Assembly: GCA_963555705.1 (NCBI GenBank) | Contig: OY743183.1 | Span: 46,055,466 to 46,119,465 of the forward strand | Length of the DNA: 64,000 nucleotides | Source: Ligustrum vulgare | Taxonomy: Eukaryota; Streptophyta; Magnoliopsida; Lamiales; Oleaceae | Direction of reading: 5' to 3' | Shown here: positions 47,374 to 59,448 of the stretch, piece by piece | How positions within the stretch are numbered: position 1 is the first letter of the stretch | How the letters are laid out: the number at the start of each line of letters is the position of its first letter | Notes under the pieces: generated by a model | Told to the model about the DNA's origin: nothing | Databases searched by the model: none | Seen by the model: only the letters and a program-made list of their open reading frames with translations | Position numbers and translations under genes: made by a program

Positions 47374-47465
47374 CTGGTGTTAATCAGATTTAAATTTTAA
47401 TTTATTGTTATCTATTTATTTGTTTATTTATTTTTATATCTTTTACTAATTTCTTTATTTCTTTT

Positions 47466-48634
47466 ATGCCCCGTTGTTCTCGTACAGGTGAGTTGCAATA
47501 CGACCCTGAAATTGAGAAGACAGCTCGGAAATTGAGGAAGGAAGCCAAGTTGCGCAACCAAACCAGATTGAATCTAGTAGCTGACCCGACAGATTCAACA
47601 ACTGATTCTTCTAGTGGTTTTGAAACTGAGCAAGAGAAAGCAATGGCCAATGAAGAACGAACTTTAAGGGAATTGGCTGCACCAAATGAAAATCAACAGC
47701 CACTTTGCATTCAATATCCAGTCCTAGATGTGGGACTTGAATTGAAATCTGGACTGATCCATTTGCTACCCAAATTCTATGGGCTCGAGAATGAAGATCC
47801 CCACAAACATTTGAAGGAATTCCACGTGGTGTGTTCAAGTATGAAACCACAAGGAGTGACTGAAGAACAAATCAAGTTGCGGGCTTTTCCATTCTCACTA
47901 GCTGACAAAGCAAAAGATTGACTGTTCTATCTACCACCAGGTTCTGTGGGTACATGGACAGGAATGGTCAGATTATTTCTTGACAATTTTTTCCCAGCCT
48001 CAAGAGCTGCAAACATCAGAAGAGAGGTATGTGGAATCAAACAGAGAGATACTGAAACCTTACATGAATATTGGGAAAGGTTTAAACAGTTGTGCGCAAG
48101 CTGCCCCCAACATGGAATGTCTGAACAATTACTCATTCAATACTTCTATGAGGGATTGTTACCAATGGAGAGGAAAATGATGGATGCAGCTAGCGGAGGA
48201 GCTATAGTGAATAAAACCCCAACTGCCGCTAGGGATCTGATCTCCATCATGGCCGCTAACACACAGCAGTTTGGATTCAGACAAGACACTCCTGTGAAAA
48301 GAGTGAACGAGGTAAATGTATCCTCCCTTGAAAATCAAATAGCAAATCTAACCTCTCTTGTTCAACAAATGGCTGCAGGAAATATGCAACAAGTTAAGGC
48401 ATGTGGAATTTGTGCTGCCACTGGTCATCCAACAGACACATCCCCAACTCTCCAAGAAGATTCATTTGAGCAAGCTAATGCAGTTGGGAGATTTCCAGGC
48501 CCACCTCAACTGAAGTATGATCCTTATTCAAATACTTATAACCCAGGATGGAGGGATCATCCCAACTTTAGTTATCAGACCAAGCCGCAATTCCAACAAT
48601 TCCAACCTAGACAGCCTACACCTCAAGCGCAATA
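47466..48634 (+). pseudogene. Element B gag
   Basis: Starts MPRCSRTGEL. The Athila gag core (HLLPKFYGLENEDPHKHLKEF.., FPASRAANIRREVCG) spans codons about 95-200. TGA at 47,919-47,921 replaces a Trp codon. The zinc knuckle reads CGICAATGHPTDTS, so the last Cys is lost. The frame ends with TAA at 48,632-48,634 where the related element would read on toward protease. It packaged element RNA; now defective. Confidence 0.85.
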
Positions 48635-48653
48635 ACCTTCTTCGAGCTCAGGT

Positions 48654-51600
48654 ATGTCTCTAGAAGAAATTGTGAAATCACTTGCAACTAATACACAACA
48701 ATTTCAACAGGAAACGAGGACAGGCATGAAGAATTTGGAGACTCAAATGAGTCAATTAGCGTCAACTGTGAGCCGCTTGGAATCTCAAGGCAAATTACCT
48801 TCTCAAACCATTGTCAACCCAAAACAAAATGCCAGTGCAATCACTCTGAGAAGCGGGAAGGAACTGAAAGAGCCTAGTAAGTCAAAGCCAGGTAGTGAGG
48901 GAGAGGAAACTGAAAAGGAAGTCATCCCACAACGTCATCTTGACCAACCTGAAGTACTTGACAAAGAACAACCCAGGATTTTCGTGACACCTCCTCCATT
49001 TCCTACAAGATTGAACAAATCTAAGAAAGAGAAAGAAGAAAAGGAAATCATGGAAACATTTCAAAAAATTTAGGTAAATATTCCCTTACTCGATGCAATT
49101 AAACAGGTGCCTCGATATGCTAAAGTTCTTAAGGAATTGTGCACCAACAAGAGAAAATTGAAAGGGAATGAAAAGATAAGTGTTGGAGAAAATGTTTCAG
49201 CTGTTCTCCAGAAAAAACTACCTCCTAAATGCAAGGACCCAGGTATGTTTACCATCCCTTGTAAAGTAGGTAAGGTTAAAGTCGAGAAGGCCATGCTAGA
49301 TCTAGGAGCTTCAATAAATGTCATGCCTTTGTCTGTTTATTCATCTTTAAATACTGGTCCATTGAAAGAAACTGCCGTGATTATTCAATTAGCTGATAGG
49401 TCCAATGTGTACCCTGAGGGAGTCTTAGAAGATGTTTTGGTTCAAGTAAATGAATTGGTTTTTCCTGCTGATTTTTATGTACTTAATATGGAGGAAGATG
49501 ATTCTTCTAATCCTACACCTATTTTACTAGGAGGACCATTTATCAAGACATCTAGGACAAAAATTGATGTGCATGCTGGAACACTCACAATGGAGTTTGA
49601 TGGTGAAATCATTAAATTTAATATTTATGAAGCCATGAGATATCCTAGTGACGTGTCCCCTGTTTATGTTATGGATGTCATCGAACCTCTAGCACAAAAT
49701 ATTTTTGATCTTAACAATGATGACAAATTGAATGTTGCTCTAAGCTGGAACCTCACTCATGATGGACTAGAGAAGGCTATGAATTTTGCGTTGGATTTTG
49801 ATTTGAAGGAAGCAATTCATGAACTAGAGTCGCTTGGACCGATAAGGTATAATGTATCTCAAATTGAATTGCCTAGTTCTCACACAAGGCTTCTTTCTTC
49901 TATTGAGCAGGCATCAAAATTGGAATTGAAACCCCTACCGGACCATTTGAAGTATGTGTTCTTAGGAGAAGGAGAAATGCTCCCGGAAACTCTCTCCCTT
50001 GGAGGAAGAGAAATTGACTCGGGTGCTTAGGGAGTATAAACAACCAATCGGGTGGACTATAGCTGACATTAAGGGATTGAGTCCCTCTACTTGCATGCAT
50101 AAGATACTACTGGAAGAAGATTGTAAACCTTCTAGAGAAGCCCAACGAAGACTGAACCCACCAATGATGGAAGTAGTAAAGAAATAAATTTTAAAACTTC
50201 TTGATGCAGGTATGATCTATCCAATTTCTGACAGTAAATGGGTGAGTCCAGTTCAGGTAGTCCCAAAGAAAACAGGTATAACAGTTATTTGGAATTCTGA
50301 AGGTGAGATGATCCCTACTCGTGTTGAAAATGGGTGGCGGGTGTGTATTGATTATAGGAAGTTAAATGCTGGAACTAGGAAAGATCACTTCCCCCTCCCA
50401 TTTATTGATCAAATGCTTGAGCGTGTAGCAGGTCGTACTCATTATTGTTGTCTTGATGGTTATTCAGGTTTTCACCAGATTCCAGTGGCACCAGAAGATC
50501 AAGAGAAAACTACATTCACGTGCCCATTCGGCACCTTTGCGTATAGACGGATGCCATTTGAACTTTGTAATGATCCTACTACATTTCAAACGTGTATGGT
50601 TAGTATATTTTCAGATTATGTGGAGAACATAATAGAGGTATTCATAGATGATTTTACAGTCTATGGTAATTCTTTTGATTCATGTTTAAATAACCTTACA
50701 AAAGTTCTTGGCAGATGCATAGAAACGAATTTAGTTTTGAACTATGAAAAATGTCATTTTATGGTTGATCAATGAATTATTTTAGGCCATGTTGTGTCCT
50801 CTAAGGGTATTGAGGTTGATAAGGCTAAGATAGATATTATTAAATCCTTACCCTACCCCACAACTGTTCGGGAAGTTCGTTCCTTTCTTGGACATGCAGG
50901 TTTTTACAGGCGCTTTATCAAGGATTTTTCCAAGATCACTCAGCCCATGTGTAAATTATTGCAAAAAGATATGGTATTTGAATTTGATGAGGCGTGCAAA
51001 GGAGCATTTGATAAATTGAAGGATATGCTCACCTCAGCCCCAATTATCCAACCACTTGATTGGAACCTCCCATTTGAAATAATGTGTGATGCAAGTAATC
51101 ATGCAGTAGGTGTCGTGCTTGGACAAAAAGTTGGAAGAGCTCATCATGCCATATACTATGCTTCCAGAACACTTGATAACGCACAAAGCAACTATTCAAC
51201 AACGGAAAAAGAACTTTTAGCTATTGTTTTTGCTTTAGAAAAATTCCGTCAATATTTACTAGGTACTAAAGTGATTATTTATTCTGATCATGCAGCTCTC
51301 AAGTACTTGTTTTCAAAGAAGGAGGCGAAACCTAGGCTGATTCGTTGGATTCTCTTGCTACAAGAGTTTGATTTAGAGATACGGGATAAAAAGGGCACAG
51401 AGAATTTGGTTGCTGATCATTTAAGTATATTAACCACAAGTGAAGAGTCATCACCACTAAAGGATAATTTTCCAGATGAGCATCTATTTTCTATTAAAGA
51501 AGCAATCCCCCGGTATGCTGATATTGTTAATTATCTAGTTACTAGGACGTTACCACATGATTTGTCTAGAGCTCAAAAAGATAAGATAAAGAGTGATGCT

Positions 51601-52806
51601 AAATATTATGTGTGGGATGACCCTTATTTGTGGAAACATTGTTCTGACCAAATTATTCGTAGGTGTGTCTCTCAACAAGAAATCCCTTCGATTTTAAAAT
51701 TTTGTCATTCATATGCTTGTGGAGGACATTTTGGTCCTAAGCGAACAGCCCGTAAGGTACTAGAGTGTGGATTGTTTTGGCCTACTTTATTTCATGATTC
51801 ATACATGTTTTGCAAATCTTGTGAACAATGTCAGAAAACTGGAACAATAGGACGTAGAGATCAAATGCCACTCACACCTATTCTTGTTTGTGAAATATCT
51901 GATGTGTGGGGTATTGATTTCATGGGTCCTTTCTCTTCGTCTTATAGTAATGTTTACATAATCCTTGCTGTGGATTATGTTTCAAAGTGGGTGGAAGCTA
52001 AAGCCACCCGAACTGATGATGCTAAAGTGGTTGCAGATTTTGTCAAATCTCATATTTTTGTTAGGTTCGGGATGCCTAAAGCCGTCATTAGTGATCGCGG
52101 GACTCACTTTTGCAATAGAGTGATGGAGGCTTTATTGAAGAAATACAATGTTGCCCACCGCGTCTCTACTACATACCACCCGCAAACTAATGGACTGGCT
52201 GAAGTATCCAACAGAGAAATCAAATCCATACTTTAAAAGACTGTCAACTCAGACAGAAAGGATTGGATTCTACGGCTTGATGATGCACTTTGGGCTTACC
52301 GAACGACCGACAAAACTCCTATAGGTAAGTCTCCTTACCGTTTGGTATTTGGTAAACCTTGTCACCTTCCAGTAGAATTAGAACACAGGGCATACTAGGC
52401 CATTAAGCAGTGCAATATGAGAATGGATGAGTCGGGGGAGCAAAGAAAATTGCAAGTGCAAGAGTTGGAAGAGATTCGCAATGATGCCTATGAGAACTCA
52501 AGGATCTACAAGGAAAAGACAAAAGTTTTCCATGATCAGATGATTTCCAGGAAAACATTTTCTATTGGTCAGAAAGTTTTACTTTATCATTCTAAATTGA
52601 AATTGTTTCCTGGTAAGTTGCGTTCTAGATGGATAGGTCCTTTTCTTGTTACTAATGTATATTCTCATGGTGCAGTTGAAATTCAAGGATTGGATACGGG
52701 TAAGATTTGTAAAGTCAATGGACATCGCTTAAAACCCTTTTATGAAGGCTTTCCGGTATGTAATGTTGATCAATTCGATTTAGAATGCCCAACTTACACT
52801 AATTGA
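48654..52806 (+). pseudogene. Element B protease-RT-RNase H-integrase
   Basis: Protease shows MLDLGASINVMP near 49,295-49,330. The LLGRPF-type motif is changed to LLGGPF. RT shows RVCIDYRKLN and the catalytic FIDDF (about 50,640-50,655). RNase H ([24 protein letters not shown]) spans about 51,070-51,420. Integrase has an HHCC finger ([11 protein letters not shown] ... CKSCEQC) and the triad in GIDFMG, ISDRGT and GLAEVSN (51,910-52,210). Stops at about 49,071, 50,185, 50,773, 52,234 and 52,396 and a frameshift near 49,995 disable it. Most stops fit one-base changes from sense codons in element A. Confidence 0.88.
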
Positions 52807-54524
52807 GCGATGGGAACGTCTAGCTAAAGACGTAAAAGAAAAGCGCTTCCGGGAGGCAACCCGAATTTCTTTTCCTTAGTTTAACAAGAAATTTTTATCC
52901 CTTTATTCATTTTCATCTATTTGTTTATTTTTATTTATTTATTCAGCATTATTTATTTTATGATCCATGTAATTATTTGAAGTGAAATTGACCTTGTTTT
53001 AATTTTTGGGCATATATGAATCTTCATTAGGACGTGGGCACGCTCTATGAAGAAAGCACTTGGTTCAAATAGTGGAGAAAAATTTGGAATAAGGCGTGCC
53101 CACGCCTTAATCAAAGTACACCTAGGATTACAAGGTCATTTAGAGGTGTCAAGACGGACGGGCCGACCAGACCCGTGAAAATCGGCCTGGATTGACTCGG
53201 GACCGCGGGCCGACCCGTGACCCGTGCGGGCGGTTCACGGGTCAAGAAGTTGTGAACCGCAGGTTTTGCGGGTCAAACCTTCGCGGACCGCAGTTAACCC
53301 GCTGGCGCGTAAAAAAAAAAAAATTGTTTTATTAAATATGGTAACATTGAAAATCTCTCTTATTCTAGAAACTCTAATACAAATTTTAAAGTAAAATCTT
53401 ATTTTTTTCTCCCTAATAGCTAAAAAAGTAACGTTTTTTTTATAATAGTAATTAAAACTACATTTATCATTTAATTGTTATTTGTTTATATTTTATTTAA
53501 ATTTGCAAATTTAGAAGTAATTCATATAACATAAACTATAATTTTAAATTCTATGTAAATATTTTATGGTATAAATATGAATTTATCATTTTAATCATTT
53601 TGTATTTAGAAATTTGACAAAAAAATTGCTATAAATATGAAAAAATTTATATTTTTATTCATACGAGCCAAATCAGAATATGGGCTCGACCCGGATGGGC
53701 CAGCGGACGGGCCTGGGTTGTAGTTCAAAATTTGCGGGCTGACCCGTAACCCGTAGCGGGCGGGTTTTTTTTCAAGCGGGCCGTTACCGGGCTTTTTATT
53801 GACGGGCCGACCCGGCCTGGACCACCCGGATTGACACCTCTAAGGTCATTGATATCAACTTGAAATAAGGTGTGCCCACGCCTTAACCAATGTCCATCTC
53901 GGATTGCTAGCATGACAAAAAAAAAAAATTTAAAACCCTATTCTGATTCAATCACCACCTCTCCCCCGCCTCTCCCTATCAAATCCCTAACTCCCTCAAC
54001 CGCTGCAACCCGCCTCTCTCCATCCATCCCCTTTGTGACCCGGGTGACGCCACCTGAAGCCGCTCCCCTTCTTCCTCCTCAACCACACGTCGGCACCGTT
54101 CAGCAACCCGTCGCGCCCTAACCCCTGAATAGACCGCCACTGCGCGCCCTCTTTCTCTCGACTCCTCCACCTGCTGTGACTCCGCTTCCTAGCACAACCA
54201 ACCAGTCACTCTCCTCCTTAGTTCGTAACCGCAGGGTCCCTTTCGCCTCTCTTTCGGGCGACGTCGCGCCCTTTTTTCTCTCGAGCACTCACCCCAAACT
54301 CCCTCGCCTCTGTACCACGCCACTCTTACCACCAGCTCCCCCTTCTCCCTACATCGCCGGAGTCCTAACCTTCTACCTCCAGCTCGACTCAGTTTTCTCT
54401 ATCCCATAATACCGCCAAGTCCTGTTCCCTCTCAATCACCACCGGTTAGCAGCGCCGTCTATTTTCTCTCACCACATTCTTGATCCAATTTCACACTGCA
54501 GCAACCAAACACGAATTGGGCGTC
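52807..54524 (+). other. pol-ORF3 spacer of element B with GGCGTG palindromes
   Basis: Non-coding. AAGGCGTGCCCACGCCTT-type palindromes lie at 53,031-53,046 (partial), 53,092-53,109 and 53,866-53,885. A hAT element occupies 53,141-53,842. From 53,940 the DNA is C-rich (CTCCC, CCGCC words); short frames here look like composition only. TTCACACTGCAG at about 54,490-54,501 could be a splice acceptor before ORF3, but this is weak. Confidence 0.6.
53141..53842. mobile_element. Non-autonomous hAT element, 702 bp, perfect 8-bp target duplication
   Basis: Ends are TAGAGGTGTC and GACACCTCTA. The duplication AGGTCATT lies at 53,133-53,140 and 53,843-53,850. Subterminal regions are rich in GGGCCGACCCG and CGGGCC words in both orientations, while the middle is AT-rich. 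There is no transposase. It inserted into element B after B had formed. Confidence 0.92.
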
Positions 54525-55754
54525 ATGGGCAGAAACAAAGCACCTCAATCCAACCGTGGGAGCTCGAAGAAAGCTGTGAGACCTACCCCCACTATAGACA
54601 TGCGATCCGCCCCTGCTGAGGCCAACTCTCCTGCGCGCAAACGAGCTCGAATTGGTAAAGGTTTGCACATTCTTGCACCTTCTGATTCAGATTTGAATGG
54701 GTGTTTGCAATTCACTAAGAAAAAGGACAAAGAACGTTATAGGATAATTTGTGATAAAGACATCATACCTTGCAAATACACTGATAGGAATACCATGGAA
54801 TCTTTGCATATTGATAGGAATGTGTTTGAGCTTATTGAAAATATAGGATGGCATCCTTATTTTTCTATTCGACATCTTGCCTACATTGAACTCGTTAGGG
54901 AGTTTTACACCACTTTTGAATTCAAAAAACCCGATGATTTCACATTGAATAGCCCTCGGGTTGTTCAATTCAGACTCATGGGGAAAGATTTCAAACTTTC
55001 AATCACTGATTTCAACTTAGCATTTGGTTTTATTGACAAGGATTATTCTGAATCTGATGAATACTTGAATAGTGCATGTGATTATAGGGATGATTTTGAA
55101 CCAGTTGCTTTGTACAGAACACTGTCCACCTCTAATTTCTATCATCCAAGCAAATCCAAAGACTCTTTCCTTCGTGATCCTGCCCTAAAATACATACATA
55201 GGTTTCTTGCATTCAGATTTTCGGGTAAGAAAGACTCGGCAGCTGTATTGTCAAAATCTGAATTTTATTTCTTGTGGTGCATGTTGAACAAGATCGAGGT
55301 GAATCTTGGTTACTGGTTGGCCTCACAATTTGCTAATGTGCTGACTAACAAGCGTCCTTTAATTTTAGGATCTTTGATCACTCAGTTAGCTATTCATGAA
55401 AATTTGATTGATCCTATTAATAATGATCTTCATGTTTCTTGCGAGATGCAACCATTGGACTTGCATTGCTTGGAGATCATGGGTTTGGTTTGGAAGGATG
55501 GCAGCACGTACAAATTTCATGAACCAGGGCCCATTGCACCTCGGGTTACCCGCACGATTCCTACTGCCAGAAACCCTGAAAGGGCCATCATCCCCTATCG
55601 TGCTTCTGCATCCACATCCACGGGGTCGGCCACGGGACGTAATGAGGATCGGCTTGATAGGATTGAGCGTCTGCTCGAGAGGATGGAAAGAAATCAGAAT
55701 GCCTTCTTCGCTCACATGGGATTCAACCCGCCTTCGCCACCATCCAGTTCATAG
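54525..55754 (+). CDS. Element B ORF3 (Athila ORF1-family / env-position protein), 409 aa, intact
   Basis: The start MGRNKAPQSN is the first good Met; an in-frame TTG-led extension from 54,480 is not used. A basic Ser/Pro/Lys-rich N-terminus (KRARIGKG near residues 40-50) is followed by a globular part from about residue 60 (IRHLAYIELVREFY; FRLMGKDFKLSITDFNLAFG) that resembles the plant retrotransposon ORF called the ATHILA ORF-1 family. A helical, charged C-terminus (RLDRIERLLERMERNQN) could form a coiled coil. No signal peptide or clear membrane span is visible, so an envelope role is doubtful despite its position. It is the only long unbroken retroelement frame here. Function unknown. Confidence 0.75.
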   Translation: MGRNKAPQSNRGSSKKAVRPTPTIDMRSAPAEANSPARKRARIGKGLHILAPSDSDLNGCLQFTKKKDKERYRIICDKDIIPCKYTDRNTMESLHIDRNVFELIENIGWHPYFSIRHLAYIELVREFYTTFEFKKPDDFTLNSPRVVQFRLMGKDFKLSITDFNLAFGFIDKDYSESDEYLNSACDYRDDFEPVALYRTLSTSNFYHPSKSKDSFLRDPALKYIHRFLAFRFSGKKDSAAVLSKSEFYFLWCMLNKIEVNLGYWLASQFANVLTNKRPLILGSLITQLAIHENLIDPINNDLHVSCEMQPLDLHCLEIMGLVWKDGSTYKFHEPGPIAPRVTRTIPTARNPERAIIPYRASASTSTGSATGRNEDRLDRIERLLERMERNQNAFFAHMGFNPPSPPSSS

Positions 55755-55835
55755 CTACATATCTTCAGGGAAGTCCTCTATCGTAAAATTTTTACAATTT
55801 TTGCTCTTTTTGCAACATTGAGGACAATGTTTAGA

Positions 55836-55858
55836 CTAAGTGTGGGGGTGGGGGATGC
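55836..55858 (+). other. First (internal) polypurine tract of element B
   Basis: CTAAGTGTGGGGGTGGGGG follows ORF3 by about 85 bp and is preceded by ACATTGAGGACAATG. It matches the tract just before the 3' LTR (58,063-58,083) and one in the same position in element A (63,722-63,743). It may be a second plus-strand primer site. Confidence 0.6.
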
Positions 55859-58062
55859 TTTTGCCTTTTTCTTAATTTACGCTTTCTGTTTTAATTTTAA
55901 TTCCATTTTCTTTTCTTTCATTATCATTCATGTTTGCTCTATTTCAAAAAAAAAAAAAATATTAAAAAAAAAATGAATGACAAATTGGATGAGTAATTGA
56001 TTTCTTGTTCATTTCATTGGATTTGATGGGAATTGATTGAAGAGTGTGTGGGATTTGATGCACATTAACCATATTTTGTGAGTTTTTTGAGCCTCTTGAG
56101 CACTTACATATATATATATTACACAATGCTCTATCCTTTGATTGTGTGACTGTCAAGTGTAGTGGATATCTTCTAGAACTTGCTTTGTTATGCATGTTGA
56201 GATGCCTATTGGTAATTGAATGCACTGAATAAGTATGGGCGCTTAGGTGAAGCCAAATTTAGCTTTCTTAAAATTCCTACCTTGAAATATGCCACTAGAA
56301 AGCCACTTTTGAGCCATAGCCTTTTTGTTGAAAATCAACCACAATACAAGCCATGAGCATTCCTATTCCTTGCTAATATTCTATTCTCTTGAACCTTGCA
56401 TTGAAGGAATATATGAGCTTATTCACTTGTGCTTCAAATAATTTTGGTTGAGGATAAAAGACATTGAAAATCTAAGACTTGTGATGTGAAAGAAATGTTG
56501 GGAGATAAAGGGGTCGAGTTGCAATCTATACCTAATTGAGTAAAACCAAAATTGATGTGTTGTAACACCACCCCGATTGACCTAACTCCAATCTTTTTAG
56601 CATTAATCTGAGTTTGAAACCAGGACCAAGTAATGACATTTATCTCATAAATGGATGGGAGCAACACATATAAACCGTAATTCGTGAGCTTTTGAGCCTA
56701 TGAGCTATTTTTATTTTTATATTAAGCTCTTATTTTTTTGATGTGTGTCCTGCATGGTTTGTTTGTTCTTAGATGTGCTCTCTTGTGCATGCCATTGTAG
56801 TTTCTTGATTCAAGTGCAAAATATAGTAAAGGCATTAGGTGAAACCCAATTTGGTCTTCTTAAAGAGCCTACCATGATACATATACCAATAGAAGCCTCT
56901 TTGAGCTTTAGCCTGTCTTTGGAATTTTGTAGCCACGTTACAAGCCATGGATTCACGTTCTTTCATGTAACCTCTATCTTGAACCCACAAGAGAGGAAGT
57001 TCACAAGCTTGTATTAATCGAGAAGTATGAGACAGTCTTAGCTTCAGAAAAATGGGAGCTTTCACTTTGTGCTATTCAATGATGATGGGGTCAAAAAGAA
57101 ATCAAGATTCAAAAAAAAAAAAAAAAAATTCATGTGAAGAGAATAAACCCCACGTGCATAATAAGAGTCAAGGACTGAATCGATTGGATGCTAGGAAATT
57201 ACGGAAAATTACATTGAAAGGGGGAGGAAGAGGTTATCATTTTGAATTGAATTAGCTTTTGAACTCTCCTCTCAACTTACCCTAAATATTTTCCTTTTAT
57301 CCTACCTAACCCGAAGCCCCGTTACAATCAAATAAAGACCTTTACTTTGCACTTGTGTTATTGTTAGCTCTGGTCCTGACATCTGAGCAGTCTGTGGCAA
57401 TGAATTCTCCATGCAGTGAGTCGAGTGAAAATTCTCACCCTTATACACTTTGTGTGAAGAGAGAAATACCTTGTGAGGGTGTTAACTCCCATTACATGTG
57501 CTTATGAGTGGTTTGAATTGCTTGGTCTATATTTCGTGCCTTCAAGTTGATTGAAATTAACACCCATGTTGTAATTCATTGATAGTTATTGAGGGGATAC
57601 TCACGAGAGGTGAAAGGATATAAACTACACTGGGGTATAGAGTGATATGATTGAAATACATGAATTTTAAGTGAGTTCTTACGAAGAAGTTCATATAATT
57701 CCTTCAATGAAGATCGCCAAAAATGTATCCTTTTTATCCCACCTTACCCAAGCCCCATTACAACCGGTGTTAAGACCCATACTTTGTGTTCAAAACCATT
57801 GGTGGCTCCAATGTGATATATTAGCAAGCCTATGGTAAGAGTTTTCTATGCTTTGACCTGAGAGTGCATATAAACTTTACACCCTAAACACTTTGAGCGT
57901 ATTGTGAGAATCTAATGTGAGGTATTAAATCCCACCACATGTGGATTTTGAAAATTTTTGTTGAAGTGACTAGCATAGTGTTGAATTGTAGAGATAGAAG
58001 AATGGATGATGATGAGAGTACATTCCATTAACTTGATACTAGATTATGCTTGAGGACAAGCA
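55859..58062 (+). repeat. 3' non-coding region of element B with diverged internal duplications
   Basis: Blocks near 56,255-56,400 recur near 56,848-56,985 (CTTCTTAAA..CCTACC; AGAAGCC..TTTGAGC; ACAAGCCATG), an offset of about 595 bp. Blocks near 57,291 (CCTTTTATCCTACCTAACCC) recur near 57,730, an offset of about 430 bp. No coding frame is credible. Such old repeats are known in Athila-type 3' regions. Confidence 0.6.
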
Positions 58063-58083
58063 TTGTCTAAGTGTGGGGGGATT
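58063..58083 (+). other. 3' polypurine tract of element B
   Basis: AAGTGTGGGGGGATT stands directly before the 3' LTR start TGATAGGG, preceded by TTGAGGACAAGCATTGTCT. Confidence 0.8.
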
Positions 58084-59188
58084 TGATAGGGTGCATAATT
58101 GTTGTTTTATTAGTGATTCTTCTTCTTAATTCAATGACTTTAATGTTTAAACTTTGAGTATTAATCATATTTTATGTTTTGTGGATTAGGTGGACGATTG
58201 AGATCAAAGTGAATTCAATATCACAAATTAAGAGAAGAAGTTTGGAGCTCAAAAAGCACAGAATCAGAGAAGGACTTTGCGTAAGGCGTGGGCACGCCTT
58301 ATTACTTCAGGAAAACTTGAATCACATGGATGGACTTCTCCACATTCCTAATTTGGGCCAGCCATCTTGGGTTATATTTGACGGGTTAGAATTCGTTGAA
58401 ATCCAAGAACCGGGTATGGGAATTAAATTTATATGGTAGGAGTAATGCAATTCTAGAAAAGCCCAACAATGGGACTTATTTTTTTATTTTTGGGCCAACC
58501 AAAAATAAATAAGGGAAGAGATATTTTTGGAAGCAAGAAAAAGATGACCTAGCTGAAATTAAAAAAAGGGAATAAAAGATGAGGGACCAGGACGTTTTTT
58601 TGGGAGGTTAAGAGGAGGAGAACTTCTTGGGGAATTGGGACTCTCAGCACTTATCCCAGCAATTGATTGGAGCTACTTTTCTTTTGGAAAAAAAAAAACG
58701 AATTCTGGGCAGCAGTTTTGGAGAAGAGGACGCAGTGACACCGGCCTTGATTTGGGAGTTTTACTTTCTTGTCTTTTAATTTATTTCATTTAACTTTTTG
58801 ATTAACAATGTTTATGGATAGCTAAAATTACTTTTCCAGTTCAAGGATATTCGAAGTTTTGATTCACCAAGAATTGTGAGATCTAATTAAATTTAATTTG
58901 TTCTTTAATTGTTCTCTATTTATATGTCTTTTGCTTGTGAATTGAAGTTGTTATTTTGATTGATTAATTCAAAGTGTACGTTGTTTTAATTGTCAAAATA
59001 ATACTCGGTCAATTGGGAATCTAAATCCATAATTGTTTAGATTTTCTAATATAAGTGACAAATAACATAGTTAATTATAGATTGATTTTTGACTCATGTT
59101 ATGAAGGCATATAACATAATTTAAATGAATCACGCGTGTGGATTTGTTGGTTAGAATTGGTCGTCTCTCTAGGAATTAATGCTATTGG
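58084..59188 (+). repeat. Truncated 3' LTR of element B
   Basis: Aligns with 45,809-46,912 of the 5' LTR from end to end and then stops at TATTGG, where element A sequence begins. The missing part is 437 bp. This copy keeps the perfect palindrome AAGGCGTGGGCACGCCTT at about 58,284. Confidence 0.9.
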
Positions 59189-59448
59189 GTTCTAAAGTAA
59201 TTATTTTTACAGATCATGCAACGTTAAGGCATTTGTTCGTAAAGAAAGATGCGAAGCCAAGAATCATCCGCTGGATACTCTTATTACAGGAATTCGTCTT
59301 GGAGATCAAGGATAAGGTGGGATCCAAAAATGTAGTTGCCGACCATCTTAGCAGGGTAGTGAAGCCCGAGGCCAACCTACCCCTACATGAAACCTTCCCT
59401 GATGAGGGTTTATTTACGATCAAAGTAAATCCCCCATGGTATGCTGAT
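59183..59448 (+). pseudogene. Element A RNase H fragment
   Basis: Begins [19 protein letters not shown] and runs through [16 protein letters not shown] and NVVADHLSR to PPWYAD, which is the C-terminal half of an Athila RNase H. The frame joins across insertion E to DLVNY at 60,193. RT core and N-terminal RNase H are gone, lost in the deletion with the end of the B LTR. Confidence 0.88.

Larger units (their letters stand above)
45809..59188 (+). mobile_element. Athila-like Gypsy element B, nested in element A
   Basis: Order: LTR, primer site, gag, protease, RT, RNase H, integrase, spacer with a hAT insert, ORF3, two purine tracts, truncated 3' LTR. It sits within the reverse-transcriptase frame of element A. 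Its 3' LTR lacks the last 437 bp. About 13.4 kb with the hAT element, within the range usual for Athila elements (10-12 kb) plus the insert and spacer. Confidence 0.9.

Noticed and set aside
54480..54524. Upstream extension of element B ORF3 from a TTG codon
   Set aside because: The extension has no Met and no similarity; ATG at 54,525 is followed by the basic N-terminus usual for such proteins.
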